Below the pieces are notes generated by a model. That model did no database searches and was not told where the DNA came from. It saw only the letters and a list, made by a program, of their open reading frames with translations. A stretch of 24,404 bases of DNA from a virus. Numbering within the stretch: the stretch's first letter is position 1; the number at the start of each line of letters is the position of its first letter. The position numbers and the translations under genes are program-made. Positions 1 to 6,949 of this stretch are shown here, piece by piece. The stretch is from the IMG/VR virus record IMGVR_UViG_3300008116_007218, positions 1 through 24,404 of that record; one strand, given 5' to 3'.

Positions 1-259
1 CAGACGCTGGGCGGTAATCAGGGTCTCACGCGCAATCTTGAAGGTGCTGGGCTGAGTGGGGTCACTCGGGTCAGCAGGACCGGTGTACTCGCGAAGCGTC
101 ACGAGCACCTTATCCTTCACGATATTGCGGCTGTTAGCAGTACCAATGGTCTGCTCAGCAGTACGCTCGCGAGATTCTTTGGAGCCGGGGTTACCGAAGA
201 AACGGTAACGATCTAACTGAACCGTCTGGCCGGGTTGCTTTGAAAAGTCGTGGACAACA
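1..259 (-). CDS. Major capsid protein, exon 2 (partial, runs off the left edge)
   Basis: Reading leftward from 259, the frame encodes a protein containing HDFSKQPGQTVQLDRYRFFG and, later, a Thr-Arg-Glu rich stretch ending in ITAQRL at the window edge. The pattern (GQTV-L-RYRFFG, then an ERTAEQTIG-like segment and a VTLREYTGP strand) resembles N4-gp56/P22-like coat proteins of phages with the HK97 fold; this is from recall, not a search. The frame is closed upstream by TAG at about 294, and no proper start lies between it and the intron end. It joins in frame to exon 1 (1386-1477) if the intervening group I intron is removed: exon 1 ends ...GCAGAGCCGGT and exon 2 begins TGTTGTCCACGAC, giving EPVVVHDFSKQ. 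The C-terminal part of the gene lies outside the window. Confidence 0.82.
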
Positions 260-1385
260 CGTGTTAGGATCCCTGAGTCCGGGTCCGCTCCCTAGGTTTC
301 TCATCCCTAGGGCACTGACTATATCTTGCTCCCAGATGTCACGCTTTGAACGTTTTGACCCAGAGTTTTCTGTTGTTCAAGAACTGGCTTCGAAAATGCC
401 AGATGTTGAAGCAGCTAAAGTTCTAGGTGTAACGATGGTGACTTTTTATAAAGCTAGGAAGAAACTAGGTATTCCATCTTATTTCGAACAAACCGGTAAG
501 CGTAAGAGAAAATCAGGAGAGACTTACTCTTTTCTGGATTACAATGATCGCTATTTTGAGATCATCGATACGCCAGATAAAGCTTACTTTCTAGGTTTGT
601 TAGCAGCAGATGGAAACATAAGTCCTAGATTAACGGCAGCGAGGATAGCTCTAAAAGAACAAGATTGTAACATTTTAGAGCAGTTTAGAAAGTTCTTAGG
701 TGAAGGTGCTCCAGAACTTAAAACAAAGATTTCTAAAATTAATGAAAGGAACTGTGCCCCTCAAAAAATTTTAGTTCTTAGTAAAAAGTCTTTAGTGGAG
801 GATTTACTTAAGTTAGGTATAACACCTAACAAGTCCTACACTTTGAAACTTTCTTGTAACCTCCGTGAGTTTAAAAAGGACTTTCTAAGAGGAGTGTGGG
901 ACGGCGACGGATCCGTTACAGAACGTCGGTTTAAAGTCACCACGGCTTCTCTAGAGTTTGCTTACCAGCTTCAGACTTGGATCCTCGACGTTAGTGGCTT
1001 AAGTCTTCCGATTAAATCAGAGCTAACCAAAAACGGGAAAGATTTGTATTCTATTCCCGGTTACATCAGGGACGCAAAAGCCATACAGGCTATTTACGGA
1101 GGATCTAGTCTAGGTATTGAGCGAAAGCTTAAAGCTTACGAACAATACTGGGAGCCCCGGCGCTAGTGGACTTCATAATCCGGTCTGGATCGTATGCCCT
1201 AGTCGATGAACCTTCCACTCATTCCTGAGAGGCTTGGCTGCTGATTGCCCCAGACTTCAGACTTTTTAACCATTCACGCTTGCCGTCGCCGGCTACGTTG
1301 TAGGGCCTGAAGCTTTTAAGAAGGGTTTCCAGCAATTCACCGGGTTTTCACTCTCCGATTACTCAGAGAGGCGGCTGGTTTGTCA
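260..1385 (-). ncRNA. Group I self-splicing intron in the capsid gene
   Basis: The leftward strand shows the catalytic core of a group I intron in correct order. P4 is TGCTG (1330-1334) pairing with CAGCA (1239-1243), followed by the typical AGCAGCCAAGCC J6/7 region. The P7 5' strand is GACTA (1200-1204), inside GTTCATCGACTA, and its partner TAGTC (317-321) lies in the classic AAGATATAGTC block. P8 is a perfect 8-bp pairing of GCTCCCAG (1148-1155) with CTGGGAGC (328-335). P9 is CCCTAGG/CCTAGGG (290-296 with 306-312). The proposed ends follow the group I rules: U is the last exon 1 base (1386) and G the last intron base (260), and splicing restores the capsid frame. About 810 nt of endonuclease gene fills the P8 loop. 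I did not resolve P1, P3 or the subgroup, so the ends may be off by a few bases. Confidence 0.88.
336..1166 (+). CDS. LAGLIDADG homing endonuclease, antisense within the intron
   Basis: This 276-aa protein has two LAGLIDADG motifs about 100 residues apart, FLGLLAADG (residues 85-93) and FLRGVWDGDG (183-192), each carrying the acidic catalytic residue. That fits a single-chain, pseudo-dimeric homing endonuclease. Residues 18-46 (ASKMPDVEAAKVLGV...FYKARKKLGI) look like a helix-turn-helix DNA-binding segment. The frame is open further upstream to 240, but that part covers exon 2 and the intron 3' end. ATG 336 directly follows the P8 strand (328-335) and is the sensible start, though no good ribosome binding site is visible. 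The last codons overlap the other P8 strand. The gene is on the strand opposite to the intron and capsid gene, so it cannot be translated from capsid mRNA and needs its own promoter. Its composition is more AT-rich than the flanking capsid exons, as expected of a mobile element. Confidence 0.9.
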   Translation: MSRFERFDPEFSVVQELASKMPDVEAAKVLGVTMVTFYKARKKLGIPSYFEQTGKRKRKSGETYSFLDYNDRYFEIIDTPDKAYFLGLLAADGNISPRLTAARIALKEQDCNILEQFRKFLGEGAPELKTKISKINERNCAPQKILVLSKKSLVEDLLKLGITPNKSYTLKLSCNLREFKKDFLRGVWDGDGSVTERRFKVTTASLEFAYQLQTWILDVSGLSLPIKSELTKNGKDLYSIPGYIRDAKAIQAIYGGSSLGIERKLKAYEQYWEPRR

Positions 1386-1477
1386 ACCGGCTCTGCAGCC
1401 ATCTCAACGATGTATGCAGGGTGAGGACGGTAAAGTTCCGCACCAAGAATCTTCGGGAAATCATTATCGATAAACAT
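1386..1477 (-). CDS. Major capsid protein, exon 1
   Basis: The leftward frame starting at ATG 1477 gives MFIDNDFPKILGAELYRPHP, followed by AYIVEMAAEP and the first two bases of a Val codon. An in-frame TGA lies a few codons upstream, so this ATG is the only plausible start. Without splicing, the frame reads only 19 further codons into the intron before TGA. Joined to exon 2 it gives a continuous, conserved-looking capsid N-terminus (EMAAEP-VVVHDFSKQPGQT). The intron therefore sits after codon 30, in phase 2. There is no strong Shine-Dalgarno sequence; an AU-rich leader with inverted repeats precedes the start. The gene follows the unknown protein at 1562-2365 by 84 nt. Confidence 0.82.
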
Positions 1478-1561
1478 CGATAAGACTCAGAAGAAACTAC
1501 AAAAGTAATCTTAAGTCTTTAAAAGCCCTAAGGAACAACAAGTTGTCGCACTTTTAGAGGT
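1478..1561 (-). promoter_or_regulatory. Structured 5' leader of the capsid gene
   Basis: The 84-nt gap upstream of the capsid start contains two nested inverted repeats on the leftward strand. AAGACTTA pairs with TGAGTCTT just before the ATG (8 bp with one G-U), and CTAAAAG can pair with CTTTTAAAG further upstream around a GACAACTTGTTGTTC palindrome. Such a leader could control capsid translation or mark an RNA processing site. No promoter of sigma70 type is convincing here. The role is inferred only. Confidence 0.35.
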
Positions 1562-2365
1562 TTAGATCTTAGTCCCAGGGCTAAACCTACGCACCATATT
1601 TCGTACACCTTCTCCAAGGACACCATATACCGACCCGTAATTAGGGACGTAACGAAGTGACTTGCCTCGATAACTATTACGGACAGGAGAGCCCATTTGA
1701 CCAGGGACTCCGCTGTAGCGAGTCTCGGTGAATGACTGACAATAAATTGGATAGTGATAAACCCACGCGGCGCGTGACCCAGACGTGTCGTTAGTTGGGT
1801 TGGTTAGCGTGGGCGAAGCAACTGAGGGATGTGTAACACCTCCACCTGTAATACCTCCTCCATCTAGTGTGTTGTCGTTCGAACTAGGTGTCTGGAAAGG
1901 AGAATATAGCTGATTATCAGGTATTTGTTCACCATACCAAGTATGAGTGCCAAAATTACGCAAACCAGGCTGTGGACCTAAAGCGGTCTGGACAGTCGCA
2001 TTCGCAGTGCTGTAGAGACCCTGAGCACGGAAACCTACGTAACTGTCAAGTAAGCCAGATGCGTGCGGCTGCGTGTTCTCGTAATTAGTCCAATAACCAG
2101 AAATAGCAGGAGGAACCGCTCGCCACTCGGTCGTGAAGTATCCACTAATATTTGGAGGGCCTACCGGAATCCGCCCAAAATCAGCGCCTTCGTCAATAAC
2201 GCCAAGCCAAGTCTGCTGCACCCCTAAAGGAGTTACGTAGCCACTAGAAATCGTTAAATAAGTGTCCCGCAGATCTAAGTCGTCGCCCGTGCGCTGAGGA
2301 CCAGACTGAATCGGATGATAAAGGTTTTTATCGTATTTCCAATTAGTTTGAGGAGCGTATACCAT
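1562..2365 (-). CDS. Unknown protein, probably virion-associated
   Basis: This 267-aa protein is not recognised. It is rich in Gly, Pro, Ser, Tyr and Asn, has no membrane segment or signal peptide, and is low in Lys. It has aromatic-rich stretches (TNWKYDKNLYHPIQSGPQRT, YFTTEWRAVPPAISGYWTNY) and a Gly-rich linker (LDGGGITGGGVTHP, about residues 168-181). It ends with a basic tail, GVRNMVRRFSPGTKI. The start ATG 2365 is preceded by GGAG at good spacing (AGCTGGAGTATCACTATG). It lies immediately upstream of the capsid gene on the same strand, and composition and place both suggest a head decoration, head-tail joining or fibre-type protein. That is inference from position, not from a family match. 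Confidence 0.75.
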   Translation of the reverse strand: MVYAPQTNWKYDKNLYHPIQSGPQRTGDDLDLRDTYLTISSGYVTPLGVQQTWLGVIDEGADFGRIPVGPPNISGYFTTEWRAVPPAISGYWTNYENTQPHASGLLDSYVGFRAQGLYSTANATVQTALGPQPGLRNFGTHTWYGEQIPDNQLYSPFQTPSSNDNTLDGGGITGGGVTHPSVASPTLTNPTNDTSGSRAAWVYHYPIYCQSFTETRYSGVPGQMGSPVRNSYRGKSLRYVPNYGSVYGVLGEGVRNMVRRFSPGTKI

Positions 2366-2386
2366 AGTGATACTCCAGCTTATTTA

Positions 2387-2392
2387 ATTGTA
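2387..2392 (-). promoter_or_regulatory. Possible -10 box for the capsid-side leftward genes
   Basis: In the 63-nt divergent gap between the starts at 2365 (leftward) and 2429 (rightward), the leftward strand has TACAAT, five of six matches to the sigma70 -10 consensus, about 22 nt upstream of the ATG. The hexamer 17 nt further upstream is a poor -35. It may need a phage-modified or activated polymerase. Weak evidence. Confidence 0.3.
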
Positions 2393-2428
2393 CTTCGTCT
2401 AAGATATTTAAGAGCGTCGTAAGGGCGG

Positions 2429-2764
2429 ATGTCCTCCCACATAGAAAGAGTCCTTACGGTGTTTTTCGAAGACCCTGAATCCTCAATAGCTTGCTTTTCG
2501 GGGTCAATCACCGAAAGCTTAACGCACCCACGAGGAGTAAAAAAGGTAATACCTTATCTAATTAAGGCATCGCTTGTTGGTTACATGCTGGCTACTTTTG
2601 TAAGTCCAGCTATTGAAGAAAGATTCAAGCTCACAAAAAATGAGGCCATAGCGACCTCATTCATTATTGGCTACGCAGGTATCCGAATTTTGGCAGCCGT
2701 TGAACGGTTAGCCGAGAAAGAACTAGAGCGTCGCCTGGGAAAAAACGACGATAACGTCAGCTGA
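2429..2764 (+). CDS. Small two-helix membrane protein, holin-like
   Basis: This 111-aa protein has two hydrophobic segments, about residues 40-58 (VIPYLIKASLVGYMLATFV) and 73-91 (AIATSFIIGYAGIRILAAV). A short loop with charged residues separates them, and a strongly charged tail follows (ERLAEKELERRLGKNDD). The size, two helices, a GYAGIR-type segment in the second helix and the charged C-terminus fit small phage holins, but no specific family could be named with certainty. GGGCGG lies directly upstream of the ATG. It is the only rightward gene in the left 10 kb apart from the intron endonuclease. Its 3' end overlaps the small leftward gene at 2757-2894 by 8 nt. No endolysin is visible in the window, so a lysis role rests on topology alone. 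Confidence 0.7.
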   Translation: MSSHIERVLTVFFEDPESSIACFSGSITESLTHPRGVKKVIPYLIKASLVGYMLATFVSPAIEERFKLTKNEAIATSFIIGYAGIRILAAVERLAEKELERRLGKNDDNVS

Positions 2765-2894
2765 TAACAACAGACTCATCAAAAGAATCAAGTGATTCAG
2801 GCTGAGTTTCATTAACTTGCTCGACGGGAGCCACTTCCTTTACTTCTTCTTTTTTCGAATCCTCTTTACGAGGACGATAGCTGAGAGAGCGCAT
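2757..2894 (-). CDS. Small charged protein, 45 aa
   Basis: Translation of the leftward strand from ATG 2894 gives a 45-aa protein starting MRSLSYRPRKEDSKKEEVKE and ending in an acidic Ser/Glu/Asp segment (ESLDSFDESVVIS). It has a basic start, a Lys/Glu-rich middle and no membrane segment. AAAGGGA lies 8-9 nt before the ATG, a good ribosome binding site, which is the best argument that it is real. It starts about 30 nt downstream of the intrinsic terminator that closes the scaffold unit, so it needs read-through or its own promoter. It converges on, and overlaps by 8 nt, the end of the holin-like gene. Function unknown. Confidence 0.6.
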   Translation of the reverse strand: MRSLSYRPRKEDSKKEEVKEVAPVEQVNETQPESLDSFDESVVIS

Positions 2895-2925
2895 GAAATT
2901 AATCCCTTTATAAAAACATTAGCAA

Positions 2926-2951
2926 GAAAAAAGCCCCCAGTAACGGGGGCT
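2926..2951 (-). terminator. Intrinsic terminator after the scaffold gene
   Basis: On the leftward strand AGCCCCC-GTTACT-GGGGGCT forms a 7-bp GC-rich hairpin followed by TTTTTTC. It lies 23 nt past the stop codon of the scaffold gene (2975) and should end the long terminase-portal-scaffold transcript. There is no T-run on the other strand, so it acts in one direction only. Confidence 0.88.
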
Positions 2952-2974
2952 CTGACCTTGGCTCTTTAATGCTA

Positions 2975-3898
2975 TCAAGCAGGATCCATAAAGAGAAGCT
3001 TGCTACGCATAGCTTCAGGACCCATTTGCTGAAGAACACGCCAGGCGTTCTCAGGGCTGCGGTTCATGACGTCGCTGAACTGCTCCCACTGTTGCTGAGG
3101 TTGAGCGCCGGCATTAACGCCACCTGCATTAGCCGGGGGCGCTGGCATGTCGTAGCGGGGCTGGTACGTCTGAGCTTGTTGCTGGCTATAGTCAAGATCA
3201 CCGTCGATGTCCACGGGTACCACTTCCGTGAAATAACGATCGGTGTAGTTAGCCAGATGCTCGGGATCAGTCAGGATCGTCTGCATCGCATCGTGGCGAG
3301 CAGAGAGGGCGTCCATTTTCTGAGCTTGGTCGATGAGGAGATCCTCAAGCGAGCAAGCGTACTGATTCAGGATGCCGGGAGCTTCAATCCCGAAGTGATT
3401 AACGACCTCGGCGGTTACGGGGCTTACGCTCGTTTGCGGGGCCGTAGAAGTTTGCGAGGAAGTTTGGGTCTGTGAAGCGTTGGTAAACGAGGTCGGCGCT
3501 ACCTGCTGCTCCTGGTAAGCCCAAGGTTGGGCCTGTAAACTCTGATTGCTCAGTTGAGTAGCCAGTTGCGGTGCCACCTGGTAAGGCGACTGTTGAACCT
3601 GGCTGGGGGACGGAGAGTTCACCTGGGACAGCACCCGTTCCAGGGTACCCATCGCCGCTTCCCAAGGATTGCTCGGGGAGGAGGGCGACGTTAACTGGCT
3701 GAACTGGTTGCTGGTAGAAAGGCCCGTAGCCTGTTGTACCTGCGACGGCGGTTGGGCTGTAGGTACCGAAGCTACCGCCGGGGTAGAGGTTTGCGCCACC
3801 CACTGCGGGTAGGCGGTTGAGCCCTGGTCCGATGATACCGCCGGGGCTACCGCCGGGGAGACCGGGCTCGGGGTCGAAGCTTGGATCTGCTGGCTCAT
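2975..3898 (-). CDS. Probable scaffold or capsid-assembly protein
   Basis: This 307-aa protein sits just downstream of, and overlapping, the portal gene and upstream of the capsid gene, the usual position of a scaffold. Residues 1-165 are low complexity, rich in Gln, Ser, Pro, Thr and Val (QASTPSPVSPAVAPAVSSDQ and similar). Residues 166-235 are more ordered and acidic/amphipathic (GIEAPGILNQYACSLEDLLI, then a helix with AQKMDALSARHDAMQTIL). A Gln/Pro-rich linker follows, then a short helical tail (ENAWRVLQQMGPEAMRSKLL). Scaffolds are often disordered with a helical C-terminus, which fits. The first 500 nt lie in the +1 frame of the portal gene. The ribosome site before ATG 3898 is weak (TCGGGTAGCTATG), and an internal start such as the Met at about 3652 is possible. 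The assignment rests on position and composition. Confidence 0.62.
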   Translation of the reverse strand: MSQQIQASTPSPVSPAVAPAVSSDQGSTAYPQWVAQTSTPAVASVPTAQPPSQVQQATGLSTSNQFSQLTSPSSPSNPWEAAMGTLERVLSQVNSPSPSQVQQSPYQVAPQLATQLSNQSLQAQPWAYQEQQVAPTSFTNASQTQTSSQTSTAPQTSVSPVTAEVVNHFGIEAPGILNQYACSLEDLLIDQAQKMDALSARHDAMQTILTDPEHLANYTDRYFTEVVPVDIDGDLDYSQQQAQTYQPRYDMPAPPANAGGVNAGAQPQQQWEQFSDVMNRSPENAWRVLQQMGPEAMRSKLLFMDPA

Positions 3899-5624
3899 AG
3901 CTACCCGAGTAAGTTAGTTCTTCCGCGAGGTGGTCGAATGTCCTGTAAAGGAGCGGAGTTATGTTCAGTCTAGGATCAGCAGCAAGTGGCTGATTCGGCG
4001 CAAGGGGATGCGGCGACTGCAACATCTGGCTTAATAATACCAGAAATTGTTGCATTGCTGATTGAGTTTGTTGCACCATGCGGAAGGGGAAACCCTTCAA
4101 CATCTCAGCTCGCTCAGAATCAGTTTTCTCAGGGAAAAGAAACTTAAGAGCTTCGATGCTGTCCACACCAAGCTCTTGTAAATTACGAACAACGATCGAC
4201 TTTTGGTTAATGTCGTATGCCGTATCCTCGTAAACATCGCCTTGATACCTGTAAGTAACAGTGCGATCACCATCTTCGGGTAAACCGACGACGCCAGGAG
4301 GCACTTTATTTTCTTGGAGAGCAAGCTGAATCGTCTGGGTGACTTTAACCTCGTACCGAGCTAAAGATTTCTGATACTTCTCTAGAGTTTCTTCCGTTTG
4401 TTCTTTAGGTAAGCTCGGTTCTTTAAGTCCAGCAGCGGCAATAAACGACTCGCGGAAAATCATCTCCTGGTGATAGATCATCATCTCTAAGAGACGATTG
4501 AAACCGTAAGTCAAGAAGCTTTTGTTCTTACGGAGAGCCGTGGCTTGAGCACGACCCATCAAACCCTTGATTTCTGTAGCGGTCGCGCCAGCTGAAATTG
4601 AAATTTCATCAACGCCGCCCAAGGCAGTACGTATTTCCTCTCGCAGAAGGAGAGCGTACCGGTTCATATCTCCGTTCACTGGGTCCGGAGTCATGTAACC
4701 CACGCGGTCAGAGGGTTCCACGTTCGCAATAATGCGAGGCACGCGAAGACCGCCGCCCATGCCGGCACCAAAAGGCTCGCTTACGCGTGTCGAAGGACTA
4801 TCGACCCCAGAAAAACCGCTCTGACTGCTGATAGTCGGCCTAAAAGTACTGGAGGCGTCACTCGCTTCGACCAGATCACTCCGAGGACGTGAGCTAATCA
4901 GCGTGGGATTCCCAAAAAATTCAATATTCTTTGCGATGTTCCGAGTCATCTCGTCATGGAGCACAATCTGCTCCATAAACGGGTCAAACTCGCCTTCACC
5001 CTCAGTTCCGCTGGCGTTTGGTTTATTTAAAACTTCAACAGCAGGGATAAAACCAAGAGTATTTGGTCGTTTTTTGGCTGGAGTCAGAATAGCTCCAGGC
5101 TCTAAATCAAAACTTAACTCAGTATCAGTCTCAACTTCGCTAATTTCGTCAGCTGTGATGGTCAAGCGTACATAACGCTTGTTTTGTCCGTAGCTATTGC
5201 TAGGTAAACCAAGATTCGCGTTTTTAACTTTATAGCTGTAGACAATAACGACTTCTTCAACCTCTCCGTTTACATCGTGGTAAACGCGATACTGATTTTT
5301 GTTGAAGAAGTAGATCTGATACTTAAGCTTTGGGTCTGGTCTGAAGTAAAACAGTCCACAGCCGTCGATTAAAAAGTTCCTAATAATCGCTGGAAAACGT
5401 ATATCAAGCTTATTTAAAGCAATAACGTCGTCTAGAAAACGTGTACGGCTTTTAAATGTATCTTGATCACAATAAAAAGTCAGACCCTTCTTAATCATGA
5501 GAAGGGTCATCTGCTGTAGATGGCTCAAAACAACCATGGTCGACGCCTGGTTGCTTCGATCCTGAGTGCGGGACGCCTCTAAGATCTCATTGAACCTCTT
5601 CCTTGTTTCGGTCGAACTGGCCAT
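3399..5624 (-). CDS. Portal protein
   Basis: This 741-aa protein would form the dodecameric ring at one capsid vertex through which DNA enters. The first 570 or so residues have portal character. There is an N-terminal helical region (RFNEILEASR...MVVLSHLQQMTLLMIKKG). An alpha/beta part follows, with FYFRPDPK and VEEVVIVYSYKV strands. Further on come HDEMTRNIAKNIEFFGNPTL, SDRVGYMTPDPVNGDMNRYA and a TATEIKGLMGRAQA region like the 'A-T-E-I' segment before the portal stem helix. The last 166 residues are a Gly/Pro/Thr-rich extension (GGSPGGIIGPGLNRLPAVGG) ending in a more specific segment (DLVYQRFTDPNFLANFYGP) and a basic tail (ERKPRNRRGR). That extension is encoded in the stretch shared, out of frame, with the scaffold gene. 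The protein is longer than many portals because of this tail. It follows the 52-aa gene by 36 nt. Confidence 0.85.
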   Translation of the reverse strand: MASSTETRKRFNEILEASRTQDRSNQASTMVVLSHLQQMTLLMIKKGLTFYCDQDTFKSRTRFLDDVIALNKLDIRFPAIIRNFLIDGCGLFYFRPDPKLKYQIYFFNKNQYRVYHDVNGEVEEVVIVYSYKVKNANLGLPSNSYGQNKRYVRLTITADEISEVETDTELSFDLEPGAILTPAKKRPNTLGFIPAVEVLNKPNASGTEGEGEFDPFMEQIVLHDEMTRNIAKNIEFFGNPTLISSRPRSDLVEASDASSTFRPTISSQSGFSGVDSPSTRVSEPFGAGMGGGLRVPRIIANVEPSDRVGYMTPDPVNGDMNRYALLLREEIRTALGGVDEISISAGATATEIKGLMGRAQATALRKNKSFLTYGFNRLLEMMIYHQEMIFRESFIAAAGLKEPSLPKEQTEETLEKYQKSLARYEVKVTQTIQLALQENKVPPGVVGLPEDGDRTVTYRYQGDVYEDTAYDINQKSIVVRNLQELGVDSIEALKFLFPEKTDSERAEMLKGFPFRMVQQTQSAMQQFLVLLSQMLQSPHPLAPNQPLAADPRLNITPLLYRTFDHLAEELTYSGSYEPADPSFDPEPGLPGGSPGGIIGPGLNRLPAVGGANLYPGGSFGTYSPTAVAGTTGYGPFYQQPVQPVNVALLPEQSLGSGDGYPGTGAVPGELSVPQPGSTVALPGGTATGYSTEQSEFTGPTLGLPGAAGSADLVYQRFTDPNFLANFYGPANERKPRNRRGR

Positions 5625-5660
5625 CTACACACTCAAACAGGTAATTGAGACCCTAAAGGA

Positions 5661-5819
5661 TCACTTGCGGAAGATAGATTCCTTAGCCTTTTGTGCTTTG
5701 GCCTTAGCACGCTTGCGAGTTTCTTCAGACCCACTCACTTCTTTACCGCTAGGAGCCTTTTTGGCCTCACGGTCTGCGGCAAACTTCTTAAGAAGCTCTT
5801 CAGGCATTTTGTCAGCCAT
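5661..5819 (-). CDS. Small basic protein, 52 aa
   Basis: Leftward translation from ATG 5819 gives MADKMPEELLKKFAADREAK, followed by KAPSGKEVSG and a very Lys/Arg/Ala-rich tail (SEETRKRAKAKAQKAKESIF RK). It is likely helical and highly basic, without membrane segment. The start overlaps the stop of the upstream glycosyltransferase as ATGGCTGA (8 nt), which implies coupled translation. It lies just before the portal gene. A nucleic-acid or capsid-binding role would fit its charge, but no family is recognised. Confidence 0.72.
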   Translation of the reverse strand: MADKMPEELLKKFAADREAKKAPSGKEVSGSEETRKRAKAKAQKAKESIFRK

Positions 5820-6624
5820 CTGGCAAAAGATACGCTTTGACTCTCTCCAGTTTAACCGCTTCCTTAGGCAAATCTTCTACTGGGTACGAGGTTAACAAGT
5901 GGTCTTCGCGACCGAGCATATCCGTATGACCTTCTTCAGGCTTGAACTCATCGCAAAGTTTCTGAACCTCAGGTCGATCCCAAATGTAGTACTCAGCTAT
6001 GGAACGAAGTTTAGTCCTTCGTTTATCAGCATCACCCATCCAACTAAAGTGCCATCCAGCATCCCTAGTGCCAAAGTAACGATTATGCTGAGTAGCACGC
6101 ATGGAGGAAAGAGTGCCGAACTCTTTCAGTCGGGCCACGGTGCTAACAACGCCACAACGCCAGTCAAATAACTCGCCGCTAGGCGATACCAGCTGTCGAT
6201 CAGCCCGTCCGTAGTGCATGGACATACTCAAGCGAACAATCTTATCTTCTTCTTCCTTGACAACTTCTAACAGTTCGTCGAACTTAGAAGGATTAGCGAT
6301 CTCATCACAATCAGAACAAATAAACACCGTGTCATCAGGCATCATGTGAAGCCCGACGCCAAGCGCATCACGCTGACCTCGCTCTCGAATCCAGGGATCG
6401 GGAGCTTCTTCTACAGAAGGTAGCTCTACATGCAGAACCTGGATCTTTTCCTCAGGCAGCCCAAGTTCACGGATAGTCTCTAAGCATGTAAACGGCTTCT
6501 CCTCCCCACGGTGGGTCCGATTGGCGTCCGTGATTAAAAACCCATCGACATCATTTTCTAAAGTTCGAACGCGAAGCTCAAGAATCTCCCGTTCGTTAAA
6601 ATACGAAAAACAGTCTATGAGCAC
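5812..6624 (-). CDS. Glycosyltransferase of GT17 type
   Basis: This 270-aa protein begins at the conserved core: IDCFSYFNEREILELRVRTL at residues 3-22, then VDGFLITDANRTHRGEEKP. This is the hallmark of family GT17 (the MGAT3-like beta-1,4-N-acetylglucosaminyltransferase family). CSDCDEI at residues 103-109 is the probable metal/nucleotide-sugar binding acidic motif, and AGWHFSWMG (189-197) is another conserved block. The length is close to that of bacterial and phage members. It probably transfers a sugar from a nucleotide donor to a phage or host glycan; the acceptor is unknown. The start is GTG 6624; an ATG near the family N-terminus is absent, and no clear ribosome site is seen. It lies between small virion-type genes and the portal in one leftward unit. 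Confidence 0.85.
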   Translation of the reverse strand: MLIDCFSYFNEREILELRVRTLENDVDGFLITDANRTHRGEEKPFTCLETIRELGLPEEKIQVLHVELPSVEEAPDPWIRERGQRDALGVGLHMMPDDTVFICSDCDEIANPSKFDELLEVVKEEEDKIVRLSMSMHYGRADRQLVSPSGELFDWRCGVVSTVARLKEFGTLSSMRATQHNRYFGTRDAGWHFSWMGDADKRRTKLRSIAEYYIWDRPEVQKLCDEFKPEEGHTDMLGREDHLLTSYPVEDLPKEAVKLERVKAYLLPDG

Positions 6625-6655
6625 TGTAAGCAGAGCTGAGTCGTACTATATTAAC

Positions 6656-6949
6656 TCAATCTCCGAGTTGAAGGTACTTCGTAGCTTTTTGTTTTGCTCG
6701 CTTTAGTGAGTTTCCGTTGGACTGATCCAAAATTGTGCCATCATCAGTCTCCATCCCTGTGTATTGCTCACTTGGAGGAGCGGGTGCTTGAGGGTTGGGT
6801 GAGTAAGTGTAGTCCCGCTCCTCATCAGCAAGCCCTTCTGCAAAAGCATCGCTAGAGGGTTGGTTAGCCTGCCGCTGTTCATCAGCAGCACGCATATTCA
6901 TTTGGTATGCTTTAGCAAAACCAAAAGCAGCGCGAGTGTACGGATCCAT
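6656..6949 (-). CDS. Unknown protein, 97 aa
   Basis: The protein is not recognised. It starts MDPYTRAAFGFAKAYQMNMR, an amphipathic, possibly helical stretch. A Pro/Glu/Asp-rich middle follows (YTYSPNPQAPAPPSEQYTGM), with a basic tail (SLKRAKQKATKYLQLGD). There is no membrane segment. Its ATG overlaps the stop of the upstream gene as TAATG, indicating translational coupling. Its place in the head-gene unit suggests a minor structural or assembly protein (inference). Confidence 0.7.
   Translation of the reverse strand: MDPYTRAAFGFAKAYQMNMRAADEQRQANQPSSDAFAEGLADEERDYTYSPNPQAPAPPSEQYTGMETDDGTILDQSNGNSLKRAKQKATKYLQLGD

Noticed and set aside
240-335. Upstream extension of the homing endonuclease frame
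   Set aside because: It covers capsid exon 2, P9 and a P7 strand; ATG 336 right after P8 fits better.
2969-3475. Rightward 168-aa frame opposite the scaffold
   Set aside because: Antisense shadow of the scaffold and portal C-terminus with no ribosome site and no coherent domain.
4097-4324. Leftward 75-aa frame inside the portal
   Set aside because: Out-of-frame shadow with odd composition; the portal frame is well supported.
5566-5895. Rightward 109-aa frame
   Set aside because: Lies opposite three real leftward genes, including the 52-aa gene with a coupled start.
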